Below are positions 33,355 to 41,775 of a stretch of 53,720 nucleotides of DNA, one piece after another. A model generated the notes under the pieces. It saw only the letters and a list, made by a program, of their open reading frames with translations, was not told the DNA's origin and ran no database searches. Position 1 is the first letter of the stretch. The number at the start of each line of letters is the position of its first letter. Position numbers and translations under genes: made by a program. The DNA comes from an uncultured Clostridia bacterium (GTDB lineage Bacteria > Bacillota > Clostridia > Christensenellales > Aristaeellaceae): assembly GCA_934643825.1 (NCBI GenBank), contig CAKUCW010000016.1:1-53720 (forward strand), read 5' to 3'.

Positions 33355-34278
33355 GTGGAGATTGCCAAATTGCTGAACGCGCTTCCAAGCGCCGTGTCCC
33401 AGGGCGTAATCTGGGGAATTATGGCGATTGGTGTGTATATCACCTATCGCATTCTTGATGTTGCCGATCTGACGGTGGACGGCAGCATCGCGACCGGCGG
33501 CGCTGTCGCTGCGGTGCTGATCATTGGCGGCTGCAACGTATGGGTCGCGATGATTGCGGCGTTTCTGGTCGGCATGATTGCCGGACTGGCGACGGGCATC
33601 TTTCATACGTTTATGGGCATTCCCGCGATTCTGGCGGGCATTTTGACTCAGCTGTCGCTTTACTCCATCAACCTCCGCATCCTCGGGGGCAAGGCGAATC
33701 TCGCGGTCAGCGTCAACAACTATCCGCTGATCGTTTCCGCACGAAACGCAAGAGCGCTTTCGATGAAAAACCCGTTCATCATTCTTGCCGTGCTTGCGAT
33801 TGCGGTGATTGCGCTGCTGTATTGGTTCTTTGGCACAGAGCGCGGCTGCTCCCTTCGTGCGACGGGCGCGAACGCGAACATGGCGCGTGCGCAGGGCATC
33901 AACACCGATGCCGATAAGGTGCTGGGACTGATGCTCTCTAACGGTCTGGTCGCGTTTGCAGGTGCGCTGCTGACGCAGTATCAGGGCTTTGTCGATGTCG
34001 GTATGGGACGCGGCGCGATCGTCATCGGTCTGGCGGCGGTCATCATCGGCGAGGTTGTGTTCTCCAAGATCTTCCACAATTTCGCGCTCAAGCTCTTTGC
34101 CGTGGTCATCGGCGCGATTCTGTATTATATCGTCATCCAAGTCGTTCTGTGGCTGGGACTCAACACCAACGACCTGAAGATGCTTCAGTCGCTCGTCGTC
34201 GCGATGTTCCTTGCCGTGCCTTTCTGGAAGAACAAGTACTTCAGAAAGGAAAAGAAGGGAGGCGCGAACCATGGCTGA
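33355..34278 (+). CDS. ABC transporter permease (COG4120)
   Basis: A 307-residue inner-membrane permease of the BPD_transp_2 type with about nine hydrophobic segments, GIMAIGVYITYRILDVADLTVDGS near the N-terminus and RGCSLRATGANANMARAQGIN in the middle, both typical of the partner of COG2984 binding proteins. The GTG at 33355 follows GAGGAGGA. Its last 8 nt overlap the ATPase gene. Confidence 0.92.
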   Translation: MEIAKLLNALPSAVSQGVIWGIMAIGVYITYRILDVADLTVDGSIATGGAVAAVLIIGGCNVWVAMIAAFLVGMIAGLATGIFHTFMGIPAILAGILTQLSLYSINLRILGGKANLAVSVNNYPLIVSARNARALSMKNPFIILAVLAIAVIALLYWFFGTERGCSLRATGANANMARAQGINTDADKVLGLMLSNGLVAFAGALLTQYQGFVDVGMGRGAIVIGLAAVIIGEVVFSKIFHNFALKLFAVVIGAILYYIVIQVVLWLGLNTNDLKMLQSLVVAMFLAVPFWKNKYFRKEKKGGANHG

Positions 34279-35080
34279 GCGCATCATGCTGAATATCAAC
34301 CATATCGCCAAGACGTTTAATCCCGGAACGATCACCGAAAAGCGTGCGCTGACGGATGTCGATCTGAAGCTGAACGAAGGCGACTTTGTCACCATCATCG
34401 GCGGCAACGGCGCGGGCAAGTCCACGACGCTCAACGCCGTGGCGGGTGTATTCACCGTGGACAAGGGAACCATCGAGGTGGACGGCGTGGATGTAACCCG
34501 TCTGCCGGAGTTTAAACGCGCCAAGTATCTGGGACGCGTGTTCCAGGATCCCATGACCGGCACGGCGGCAACCATGAACATCGAAGAGAACATGGCGCTG
34601 GCGATGCGCCGCGGCGAAAAGCGCACACTCCGCTGGGGCATTTCCAACATGGAGCGCGACATGTATCGCGAACAGCTGCGCACGCTGGGGCTGGGGCTGG
34701 AAGACCGCATGAGCAGCAAGGTCGGTTTGCTTTCCGGCGGACAGCGTCAGGCGCTGACGCTGCTGATGGCGGCACTGCGCACGCCGAAGCTCCTTCTGCT
34801 CGATGAGCATACCGCCGCGCTTGACCCGAAGACGGCGGCGAAGGTATTGGAGCTGACGGAGAAGATCGTCGCGGAGCAGAAGCTCACCGCGATGATGGTT
34901 ACGCACAACATGAAGGACGCCATCGCGATGGGCAACCGCCTGATTATGATGAATGCGGGACGCGTTGTGGTCGATGTGCGCGGGGAAGAGAAGAAGAAGC
35001 TGACCCGTGAAGACCTGATGCAGCTGTTTGAAAAGGCGGCGGGGCAGGAAATCGCGAACGACAGAATGCTGCTTTCCTAA
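34271..35080 (+). CDS. ABC transporter ATP-binding protein (COG1101)
   Basis: A 269-residue ATPase with Walker A GGNGAGKST, the ABC signature LSGGQRQALTLLMA, Walker B LLLLDEHTAALDP and the H-loop His in MMVTHNMKDAI. It completes the COG2984-4120-1101 importer. The ATG at 34271 follows AAGGGAGG, and the overlap with the permease suggests coupled translation. Confidence 0.94.
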   Translation: MAERIMLNINHIAKTFNPGTITEKRALTDVDLKLNEGDFVTIIGGNGAGKSTTLNAVAGVFTVDKGTIEVDGVDVTRLPEFKRAKYLGRVFQDPMTGTAATMNIEENMALAMRRGEKRTLRWGISNMERDMYREQLRTLGLGLEDRMSSKVGLLSGGQRQALTLLMAALRTPKLLLLDEHTAALDPKTAAKVLELTEKIVAEQKLTAMMVTHNMKDAIAMGNRLIMMNAGRVVVDVRGEEKKKLTREDLMQLFEKAAGQEIANDRMLLS

Positions 35081-35104
35081 AGCGAATCGATTTCGCCTAT
35101 ACAT

Positions 35105-35150
35105 AAACCGCGTGAGCAAAGCCGAAAAGTGCTGCTCACGCGGTTTGTTT
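35105..35150 (+). terminator. Terminator of the COG2984 ABC operon
   Basis: AAACCGCGTGAGCA pairs with TGCTCACGCGGTTT around a 14-nt loop, then TGTTTA. Confidence 0.8.
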
Positions 35151-35250
35151 ATGCAGGTCGGGATGCTTTTGATCTGAAAGCCGGCGGGATGAATCCGCTT
35201 TCGTTTCTGGCGCGGCAGTCAAACAAAAAGCTAAGCACAAATCAATAAAC

Positions 35251-35286
35251 CAACGCCCGGCAGGAGTCGATTCCTGCCGGGCGTTG
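35251..35286 (-). terminator. Terminator of the nucleoside permease-like gene
   Basis: A perfect 15-bp stem (CAACGCCCGGCAGGA/TCCTGCCGGGCGTTG) with a 6-nt loop. On the minus strand it is followed by GTTTATTGATTT. Confidence 0.82.
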
Positions 35287-35311
35287 GTCATATCGATTTT
35301 AAATGCCTGGA

Positions 35312-36331
35312 TTACAGTTCGCCGTTGATGATCGCATCGACGACAACCTTGCCGACCTTGAAGTTGTTCTCCATGGCGGTGGCGAAGATGTCAGCAGACT
35401 CAACGCTCTCGTCGGAAGCGAGGGAATCGACGAAGTTCGGATCCCACAGGCTCTCCGGGGAAGCGCCGTTCATGAACGCGTCGGTGTTGACGGAGTCACG
35501 GATGATGATGTAGCGGTCGAGCATGCCCAGACGGTCGAGGACGACAGCCAGAGCGTTGTCTTCCATCTCGGTCAGCGCGTACGGATCCGGGCAGCCATAG
35601 GTCTCGTTCATGAGCAGAGCGTTCATGTGGTCATGCTCGCCCTTCCAGTAGTTGTCGCCGGTAACGGTCGTGCCACGCAGAACCATCGGATCGCGGGTCG
35701 CCCACTCGGCGTTGTCGAAAGCAGCCGCCATGAAAGCGCGGGTCTTCTCGGTGGTCTCGATCTTGACGTCCTTGACGAGGTTGTAAACCTTGTCGCACAG
35801 TTCCTGATTCAGGATCTTGTAGGAGGCGCTGTCGTAGCTCGCGTCATGGTACCAGGTGGTGCCGTTCGCGTCGGCAAGCTCACGCGGGTCAGCGTGGTGA
35901 CCGAGGTCGAAGTCAACGGTCGCGGTGATGACGAACACGTCGCCCATCACGCCGTACTCAACCGCGGAGCCGGCGCAGCCGGTGCTGATGATGTAGGCGT
36001 TGCTGAAATCGAAGCGGTTGTCCATCAGAATAGCCTGAAGGCTCATCGCGGTATTGACCTTGCCCATGCCGGTCACATACAGCGCAATGCCATCCTTGAC
36101 ATAGAGCTTGTTGCCCTCAAAGCCGCCGACGATATCATATTCCTCGCCGCCCATGCAGTAGCCTTCGTAGTAATACTGAGCCTCACCCGGGAAGTCGCCT
36201 GCCATTTCGCCGCTTTCGAACTTGGGCAGGATGAGCGCCTTGATGGCGATGGGGGACGCGTCTTCAGCGAGAGCGAAGGCGGCAGTCGCGGTCAGAACGA
36301 GCGCGAAAAGCAGAGCAAGCAGTTTCTTCAT
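35312..36331 (-). CDS. Purine nucleoside permease (NUP)-like exported protein
   Basis: A 339-residue protein with a signal peptide (KKLLALLFALVLTATAAFALA, cut before EDAS) and the NUP family pattern: IKALILPKFESGE, VTGMGKVNTAMSLQAIL, FDFSNAYIISTGCAGSAVEYG, DFDLGHHADPREL. The family is named after a fungal nucleoside permease but resembles nucleoside phosphorylases in fold, so an exported binding or phosphorolytic role is possible. No lipobox Cys is present. It is convergent with the COG2984 importer. Substrate and mechanism are inferred. Confidence 0.82.
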   Translation of the reverse strand: MKKLLALLFALVLTATAAFALAEDASPIAIKALILPKFESGEMAGDFPGEAQYYYEGYCMGGEEYDIVGGFEGNKLYVKDGIALYVTGMGKVNTAMSLQAILMDNRFDFSNAYIISTGCAGSAVEYGVMGDVFVITATVDFDLGHHADPRELADANGTTWYHDASYDSASYKILNQELCDKVYNLVKDVKIETTEKTRAFMAAAFDNAEWATRDPMVLRGTTVTGDNYWKGEHDHMNALLMNETYGCPDPYALTEMEDNALAVVLDRLGMLDRYIIIRDSVNTDAFMNGASPESLWDPNFVDSLASDESVESADIFATAMENNFKVGKVVVDAIINGEL

Positions 36332-36422
36332 GGATGGTGTTCTCCTTTCAGAATGACGAAACAGAACCCGAACGATACAACCAAATATTCGGAAAACTCG
36401 GGTTTATTTCGGAATGAAATGG

Positions 36423-36451
36423 ATTGTAGCACTTTTAATGTTCGGTTTCAA
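36423..36451 (-). promoter_or_regulatory. Sigma-A promoter of the NUP-like gene
   Basis: On the minus strand, TTGAAA and TACAAT with a 17-bp spacer; AACCCGA/TCGGGTT in the ~90-nt leader could pair. Confidence 0.75.
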
Positions 36452-36499
36452 GGCTAAAATCAAGATTTAAGCGGTTATGCTTCAAATACGGGAAAGTGC

Positions 36500-36547
36500 A
36501 AAAGAAACACCCGCGGAATTCGTCTGCTTTGACGAACGTTGCGGGTG
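36500..36547 (-). terminator. Terminator of the liv operon
   Basis: CACCCGC/GCGGGTG outer stem and TTCGTC/GACGAA inner stem; on the minus strand TTTCTTTT follows. Confidence 0.8.
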
Positions 36548-36631
36548 CTGTACGGTGGGTTTTAAACGGATAAGAACGGAAAATAAGAATCGATTCGATT
36601 TGAATGTTCGGGTTTTGAATGGAAGCGACGC

Positions 36632-37345
36632 TTATTTTTTCTTTCCCAGATAAGCTTCGCGAACGGATTCGTTCCTCAGCAGCTCTTCGCCCGTGCCGCT
36701 CAGGGCAATCGTTCCGGTTTCCAGCACATAGCCGTAGTCGGCAATGCGCAGGGCGGCGTTGGCGTTCTGCTCGATGAGCAAAACGGTGATGCCGTCCTGA
36801 TTCACCCGCCGGATGATGGAGAAGATATCCTTCACGATCAGCGGCGCAAGCCCCAGCGACGGCTCATCCATCATCAGCACTTTCGGGCGGCTCATCAACG
36901 CACGACCGACTGCGAGCATCTGCTGTTCGCCGCCGGAAAGCGTGCCCGCAAGCTGCCAGTTCCGCTCCTTCAGCCGGGGAAAGAGGGAATAGACATAATC
37001 CAGATCCTGCGCGATGGCGGCTTGATCCGTGCGCAGGAATGCGCCGATCTTCAGGTTTTCAGCCACCGTCATATCCGGAAAGACGCGCCGACCTTCCGGC
37101 ACATGGATGATGCCCCGGCGGACGATCTCCTTGGCGGGCAGATTGGTCAGCTCTTCGCCGCCGTAGAGGATCGAGCCGCTCTGCGCTTTCTGCAAGCCGG
37201 ATATGGCGCGAAGGGTCGTGGATTTGCCTGCGCCGTTTGCGCCGATGAGCGTCACAATCTGTCCTTCGTCAACGCTCAGGCTGATGCCTTTAAGCGCCCG
37301 AATCCCGCCGTAGGAAACGCACAGATCCCGAATTTCAAGCTTCAT
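36632..37345 (-). CDS. livF: Branched-chain amino-acid ABC transporter ATP-binding protein LivF
   Basis: A 237-residue ATPase with Walker A GANGAGKST, LSGGEQQMLAVGRALMSRP, Walker B VLMMDEPSLGLAP and the LivF-type VPEGRRVFPDMTVAENL. It pairs with LivG on the cytoplasmic side of the importer. I take the second ATG (37345), eight bases after GGAGG; the gene overlaps livG by 11 nt. Confidence 0.95.
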   Translation of the reverse strand: MKLEIRDLCVSYGGIRALKGISLSVDEGQIVTLIGANGAGKSTTLRAISGLQKAQSGSILYGGEELTNLPAKEIVRRGIIHVPEGRRVFPDMTVAENLKIGAFLRTDQAAIAQDLDYVYSLFPRLKERNWQLAGTLSGGEQQMLAVGRALMSRPKVLMMDEPSLGLAPLIVKDIFSIIRRVNQDGITVLLIEQNANAALRIADYGYVLETGTIALSGTGEELLRNESVREAYLGKKK

Positions 37346-38114
37346 CTTCATCGCCTCCCAGATATGCGCGGATAACGTCGTCGTTTTGCTGAATCTCCGC
37401 AGGCGTGCCTTCGGCAATCAAGCCGCCATAGTTCAGCACATAGATGCGGTCGGAGATATCCATGACGACGTCCATGTGATGCTCGATGAGCAGAACGGTC
37501 AGGTGATAGCGGTCGCGGATGCCGCGAATCAGCTCGGTCAACTCGGCGGATTCCGCGGGGTTCATGCCAGCCGCCGGTTCATCCAGCAGGAGCAGAGAGG
37601 GCTGCGTGGCGAGCGCACGCGCAATCTCGAGCTTGCGCTGCATGCCGTAGGGAAGGCTGCTGGAGATTTCGTTTCGGACGTCCCACAAGCCCATATAGGT
37701 CAGCAGCTCCTTGGCGCGGTCATAAGCGTTCTGTTCCTCACGGCGATAGCGGGGGAAGCGGAGAACGGCACCGACCCACGAGGAGGTGAGCCGCAGATGC
37801 TGCGCAATCATCACGTTATCCAGCACGGTCAGCGCCTTGAACAGGCGGATATTTTGAAAGGTTCGGGAGATTCCGGCGTGCGCGATGCGATCCGGGCGCA
37901 TGCCGGTGATGTTGCGCCCCAGCAGCGTGACGCTGCCCTCGGTCGGGGTATAGACGCCGGTGATCATGTTGAAGGCGGTCGTTTTGCCCGCGCCGTTGGG
38001 TCCGATGAGGGCGACGATTTCCTGACTGTCGATATGCATGGACAGGTCGCTGACGGCAACCAGACCGCCAAAGCGCATGGTTGCGTGATTGACTTCAAGC
38101 ACACGCTTATTCAT
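37335..38114 (-). CDS. livG: Branched-chain amino-acid ABC transporter ATP-binding protein LivG
   Basis: A 259-residue ATPase with Walker A GPNGAGKTT, the LivG-specific GISRTFQNIRLF, signature LPYGMQRKLEIARALAT and Walker B LLLLDEPAAGMNP. It overlaps livM by 8 nt and livF by 11 nt. Confidence 0.95.
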   Translation of the reverse strand: MNKRVLEVNHATMRFGGLVAVSDLSMHIDSQEIVALIGPNGAGKTTAFNMITGVYTPTEGSVTLLGRNITGMRPDRIAHAGISRTFQNIRLFKALTVLDNVMIAQHLRLTSSWVGAVLRFPRYRREEQNAYDRAKELLTYMGLWDVRNEISSSLPYGMQRKLEIARALATQPSLLLLDEPAAGMNPAESAELTELIRGIRDRYHLTVLLIEHHMDVVMDISDRIYVLNYGGLIAEGTPAEIQQNDDVIRAYLGGDEDEA

Positions 38115-39180
38115 CGCTCTTCACCCCTTTTTCGTGTCCGCTCAAGGCGGCAAGACGCTTGCCGATGGAGGACCACGTCACTTCTTTATGCCCGAAAAGA
38201 CCATTGCGGAAGAACAGAATGATGATCAGCAGCAGCACGGAGAAGACGACCATGCGCATGCCGGAAACGCCGCTTTCGGGCCAGAAGGGCAGGAACGGAA
38301 GCGGGCCGTCCAGCACGCGCAGCCATTCCTGACCGATGGTCACGATGAAAGCCGCCAGAACGGAACCGGAGATCGAGCCCATGCCGCCCATGACAACGAT
38401 CATCAGGATATCGTAGGTGCGGGAAACCTGAAAGACGTCGGGGCCGATCGTTCCGATATAGCTGGCGAACAGACCGCCGCCGACGGCAGCCAGAAAGGCG
38501 CTGAGCATGAAGGAGAGCATCTTGTGACGCAGGAGCGACACGCCCATGGACTCCGCCGCGATTTCGTCCTCGCGGATGGCTTTGAATGCGCGTCCGTAGC
38601 TGGAGGAGATGAGCAGGGCAATGAAGACGATGGTCGCCAGCGCAATGCCGTAGCACCACCAGATGTTCGCTGTCGCGGGAATGGATTTAAGACCCTGTGC
38701 GCCGTTGGTCAGGCATTGGGCGTTGGTGATGACGATGCGGATGATCTCCGAAAAGCCGAGCGTTGCGATGGCGAGGTAGTCGCCGCGCAGGCGCAGGCAG
38801 GGCAGACCGATGAGGAAAGCCAGCGCCGCCGCCAGCAAGCCGCCGATGATGAGCGCCACGCCGAACGGCAGGGTCAGCGTATTGAGCGGCGCGATGAGCG
38901 GCTCGAGCATGAATATGGTTTCCTTTTTGGCGACGGGAATGGTCAGCAGCGCGACGGAATACGCGCCGATTGCCATAAAGCCCGCATGACCGAGGGAGAA
39001 GATGCCCGTAAAGCCGTTGACCAGATTCATGGACAGGGCGAGGACGATGTTGATGGCGCACAGCCTCGTGATGCGGATGATATATTTGCTGGCATTGCCT
39101 TCGATGTAAAACAGCACGCCGCAGAGCAGCGCCAGCAGCAGGCAGGTCAGGATGACCGAGCTTTTCTTTACTTTTGCCAT
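38107..39180 (-). CDS. livM: Branched-chain amino-acid ABC transporter permease LivM
   Basis: A 357-residue permease with about ten hydrophobic segments, GFTGIFSLGHAGFMAIGAY near the N-terminus and GLPCLRLRGDYLAIATLGFSEI and GRAFKAIREDEIAAESMG in the middle, the LivM hallmarks. It follows livH with a 3-bp gap. Confidence 0.95.
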   Translation of the reverse strand: MAKVKKSSVILTCLLLALLCGVLFYIEGNASKYIIRITRLCAINIVLALSMNLVNGFTGIFSLGHAGFMAIGAYSVALLTIPVAKKETIFMLEPLIAPLNTLTLPFGVALIIGGLLAAALAFLIGLPCLRLRGDYLAIATLGFSEIIRIVITNAQCLTNGAQGLKSIPATANIWWCYGIALATIVFIALLISSSYGRAFKAIREDEIAAESMGVSLLRHKMLSFMLSAFLAAVGGGLFASYIGTIGPDVFQVSRTYDILMIVVMGGMGSISGSVLAAFIVTIGQEWLRVLDGPLPFLPFWPESGVSGMRMVVFSVLLLIIILFFRNGLFGHKEVTWSSIGKRLAALSGHEKGVKSDE

Positions 39181-39183
39181 AGC

Positions 39184-40080
39184 TTACACCTTCTCTGTCG
39201 TTTTTTCGCCCAGCAGACCGGTCGGCTTGATGAGCAGCACCAGAATCAGCACCACGAATGCGAACGCATCACGATAGCCGGAGAGCGCCGGGAAGAGCGC
39301 AACCGTGACGATTTCGATGAAGCCGATGAGCAGACCGCCCAGCACGGCGCCCGCCGTATTGCCGATGCCGCCCAAGACTGCGGCGATGAAGCACTTGATG
39401 CCCGGCATGGCGCCGATGGTCGGGCTGATGCGGGTGTATTTCATGCCCCACATGATCGCGCCGACACCGGCGAGAGCCGAACCGATAAAGAAGGTGATGG
39501 CGATAGTTCGGTTCAAATCGATACCCATCAGGCTGGCGGCGTCGTAATCGCGGGAAACGGCACGCATCGCCAAGCCTGTTTTGGTGTGCTTGATGAGAAC
39601 CAGCAGGAGCAGGAGGAGAACCGCCGCAATGACCGGCACGATCAGCGAGAGCCGCTGGAAGTAGACGTCGCCGATCTTCAGTACGTCCGTGAACAGCGGA
39701 ATCTGCGGAAAGGTCAGCGGACGACCGCCGAAAAGCACCGTCGCCAGGTTCTGGAGAAAGTACGACACGCCGATGGCGGAAATCAGGATGGAGATGCGCG
39801 GCGCATTGCGCAGCGGGCGATAAGCCAGACGTTCGGCGAGCGTACCCAGCAGCGCCGTGACCAAAATGGTGACGATAAAGGTCACATACCACGGCAGGGA
39901 GAACAGCGAGATGCCGTAAAAGACGATGTACATCGCGATCATGAAGATTTCGCCATGCGCAAAGTTGATGAGGCGCAGAACGCCGTAGACCATGGTATAG
40001 CCGATGGCAATCAGCGCATACAGACTGCCGAGGCTCAGCGCGTCAGTCAGCGTTTGCAGCAGGCGGGTGAGGTCAAACAT
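39184..40080 (-). CDS. livH: Branched-chain amino-acid ABC transporter permease LivH
   Basis: A 298-residue permease with IGYTMVYGVLRLINFAHGEIFM, the LivH N-terminal signature, RAVSRDYDAASLMGIDLNR and GGIGNTAGAVLGGLLIG. The start follows AAAGGAGGAA. Confidence 0.95.
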   Translation of the reverse strand: MFDLTRLLQTLTDALSLGSLYALIAIGYTMVYGVLRLINFAHGEIFMIAMYIVFYGISLFSLPWYVTFIVTILVTALLGTLAERLAYRPLRNAPRISILISAIGVSYFLQNLATVLFGGRPLTFPQIPLFTDVLKIGDVYFQRLSLIVPVIAAVLLLLLLVLIKHTKTGLAMRAVSRDYDAASLMGIDLNRTIAITFFIGSALAGVGAIMWGMKYTRISPTIGAMPGIKCFIAAVLGGIGNTAGAVLGGLLIGFIEIVTVALFPALSGYRDAFAFVVLILVLLIKPTGLLGEKTTEKV

Positions 40081-40106
40081 GCGCGGGTTCCTCCTTTGAA
40101 CTCAAA

Positions 40107-40136
40107 AGGGGCTGTTGCCCGATCAGCAACGCCCCT
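40107..40136 (-). other. Intercistronic hairpin between the binding protein and livH
   Basis: AGGGGC(T)GTTGC and GCAACGCCCCT pair with one bulge. On the minus strand AGCCCCTTTTGAG follows the stem, so it may attenuate transcription into livH and favour binding-protein production. Confidence 0.65.
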
Positions 40137-40157
40137 ATTTGATTGATGATGGATTTC

Positions 40158-41276
40158 TTACGGCTCGATCATATCCTTGAAGCTCGTGCTGCCGTCCGCC
40201 TGTACTTCTTTGAAGACGACCGGGCGAACCGCATCGTGCGTGTCGTTCAGGGTGATGGAACCGGCGGCGCCGACGAAACCGCTCGTTGCAAACAGTGCAT
40301 CGCGTACCGCTTCCGCGTCGGTCGTGCCGGCGGCTTCGATCGCGTTGCGCATCGTCAGGTAGGCGTCATACGCCATGACGGTCGGCGCGGCGGGCTCTGT
40401 GCCGTACTTCGCACGATAGGCGTCGAGAAATTCGCTGGTCATGTCGGTTGCGGGCTGCGCCGCGTCATAGAATGTGGTGAAGACGGCGCCGACAGCCGCA
40501 TCGCCCGCGATGGAGAACAGCTCCGGCGCGTCGAGCGTGTCGCCGCCGAAGAACGCGCCCTCATAGCCCAGCGCACGAGCCTGTTTCATGATCTGCGCCG
40601 CCTTATCGGCGTAGGAAACGGAGGTGAAGATGACGTCCGGCTTCTTATTCAGCACAGCGCCCAGCAGCGCGGAGAAGTCTTCGTCCTTGTTCATGAAGTC
40701 GCACAGCTCGACGACCTCATAGCCGTCCTGCGTCGCGATCTCGTCCTGGAAATACTTGACCAGACCGACGGCGTATTCGCTGTCCTTCTCACGCATGATG
40801 GCGATCTTCTTGTATCCGTTCTTGACGGCGTAACGCGCCAGCATCGTGCCCTGGAACGGATCGATGAAGCAGATGCGTGCGTACCAATCGCAATCCAGCG
40901 TGATGGTCGGGTTGGTCGCCGTTGCGGTCAGCGCGGGAATTTCGTTTTCGGCAAAGACCTCGCCGCCAGCCATCGACAGACCGGAACCATAGGAACCGAG
41001 CACCGCGACCACGCCCTTATCCACAAGGGACTGCGCCGCCAGCGTCGCTTCGGCACGGTCGGACTTATTGTCGCCGTAGACCAGCTCGATCTTTTTGCCC
41101 AGCACATCGGGGTAAAGCTCGTTGGCGAGATCGAAACCTTCTTTTTCCATCGAACCGCCGGCAGCGGTGGCGCCGGTCATCGGCTCAAACACACCGATTT
41201 TGACGGTATCCTCTGCCAGCGCCATCACGGGGCAGAGCAGAGCGGCGGAAAGCAGCATCGCTAAGAACTTTTTCAT
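40158..41276 (-). CDS. Branched-chain amino-acid substrate-binding protein
   Basis: A 372-residue periplasmic-binding-protein-like protein of the Leu/Ile/Val (LivK/LivJ) class: IGVFEPMTGATAAGGSMEKEGFDLAN, ELVYGDNKSDRAEATLAAQSLVDKG and GSYGSGLSMAGGEVF. The signal peptide KKFLAMLLSAALLCPVMALA ends in a signal peptidase I site before EDT. Its Cys is preceded by Leu-Leu and does not form a lipobox, unusual for a monoderm binding protein. It is the first gene of the liv operon. Confidence 0.92.
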   Translation of the reverse strand: MKKFLAMLLSAALLCPVMALAEDTVKIGVFEPMTGATAAGGSMEKEGFDLANELYPDVLGKKIELVYGDNKSDRAEATLAAQSLVDKGVVAVLGSYGSGLSMAGGEVFAENEIPALTATATNPTITLDCDWYARICFIDPFQGTMLARYAVKNGYKKIAIMREKDSEYAVGLVKYFQDEIATQDGYEVVELCDFMNKDEDFSALLGAVLNKKPDVIFTSVSYADKAAQIMKQARALGYEGAFFGGDTLDAPELFSIAGDAAVGAVFTTFYDAAQPATDMTSEFLDAYRAKYGTEPAAPTVMAYDAYLTMRNAIEAAGTTDAEAVRDALFATSGFVGAAGSITLNDTHDAVRPVVFKEVQADGSTSFKDMIEP

Positions 41277-41331
41277 CGAATTTCCCTCCTATGTTCCGAA
41301 AATTTGAAAGATTTGGTTTGATATGTCGCGT

Positions 41332-41360
41332 ATTATACTCGATTAGAATCGTGAAATCAA
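41332..41360 (-). promoter_or_regulatory. Sigma-A promoter of the liv operon
   Basis: On the minus strand, TTGATT and TATAAT with a 17-bp spacer, 56 bp before the binding-protein start. Confidence 0.8.
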
Positions 41361-41455
41361 TAGAAAATGCAATTTTCAGATGAAAGAAATTCTATTTAAG
41401 CAAAATTTTGAATTATTTTAAGTGAAAAGGCGAAACAAACGCATCATTCTTGATG

Positions 41456-41554
41456 AAGCGGGCTGAGCCCGCCTTCACCTCCGCCGAAGTTTGCCGCGCA
41501 TCAAAGTCTTGCACACGCGGGCGATTCTACGTAATTTTCTTATACGTGAAAAAA
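41456..41554 (+). repeat. Family A interspersed repeat, copy A5
   Basis: Near-full copy between two divergent promoters, the only full copy not at the 3' end of a gene. Its palindrome is intact (GCGGGCTGAGCCCGC), the tail slightly degenerate (CTTATACGTGAAAAAA). Confidence 0.9.
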
Positions 41555-41603
41555 CAAGCCGATAAAAATCCGTTACGGCTTCAATACGGTCACATGAAAA
41601 CGG

Positions 41604-41633
41604 TTGCGCTGCCGGGGAAAAGCATGTTATAAT
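41604..41633 (+). promoter_or_regulatory. Promoter of the nucleoside kinase gene
   Basis: TTGCGC and TATAAT with an 18-bp spacer. TCCGCCCGG/CCGGGCGGA (41649-41684) then forms a hairpin in the ~140-nt leader. Confidence 0.65.
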
Positions 41634-41775
41634 GAACGATACAAAAATTCCGCCCGGTTTTTGTGCATTGCGGCACCGGGCGGAGCTTCGTTCCCGATGG
41701 GGCATGGAAAAACGAATGCCGATCAGCAGCGGTTGCTGAAGGCTTGATATCATCATCAAGATAAGGAGGATACGC

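Noticed and set aside
35105..35146. Another family A copy
   Set aside because: It shares only CGCGTGAGCA with family A and is a simple terminator stem.
38089..40146. 685-residue antisense ORF over livM and livH
   Set aside because: Mostly Asp/Arg/Gln/His, the complement of two hydrophobic permeases; no signal of coding.
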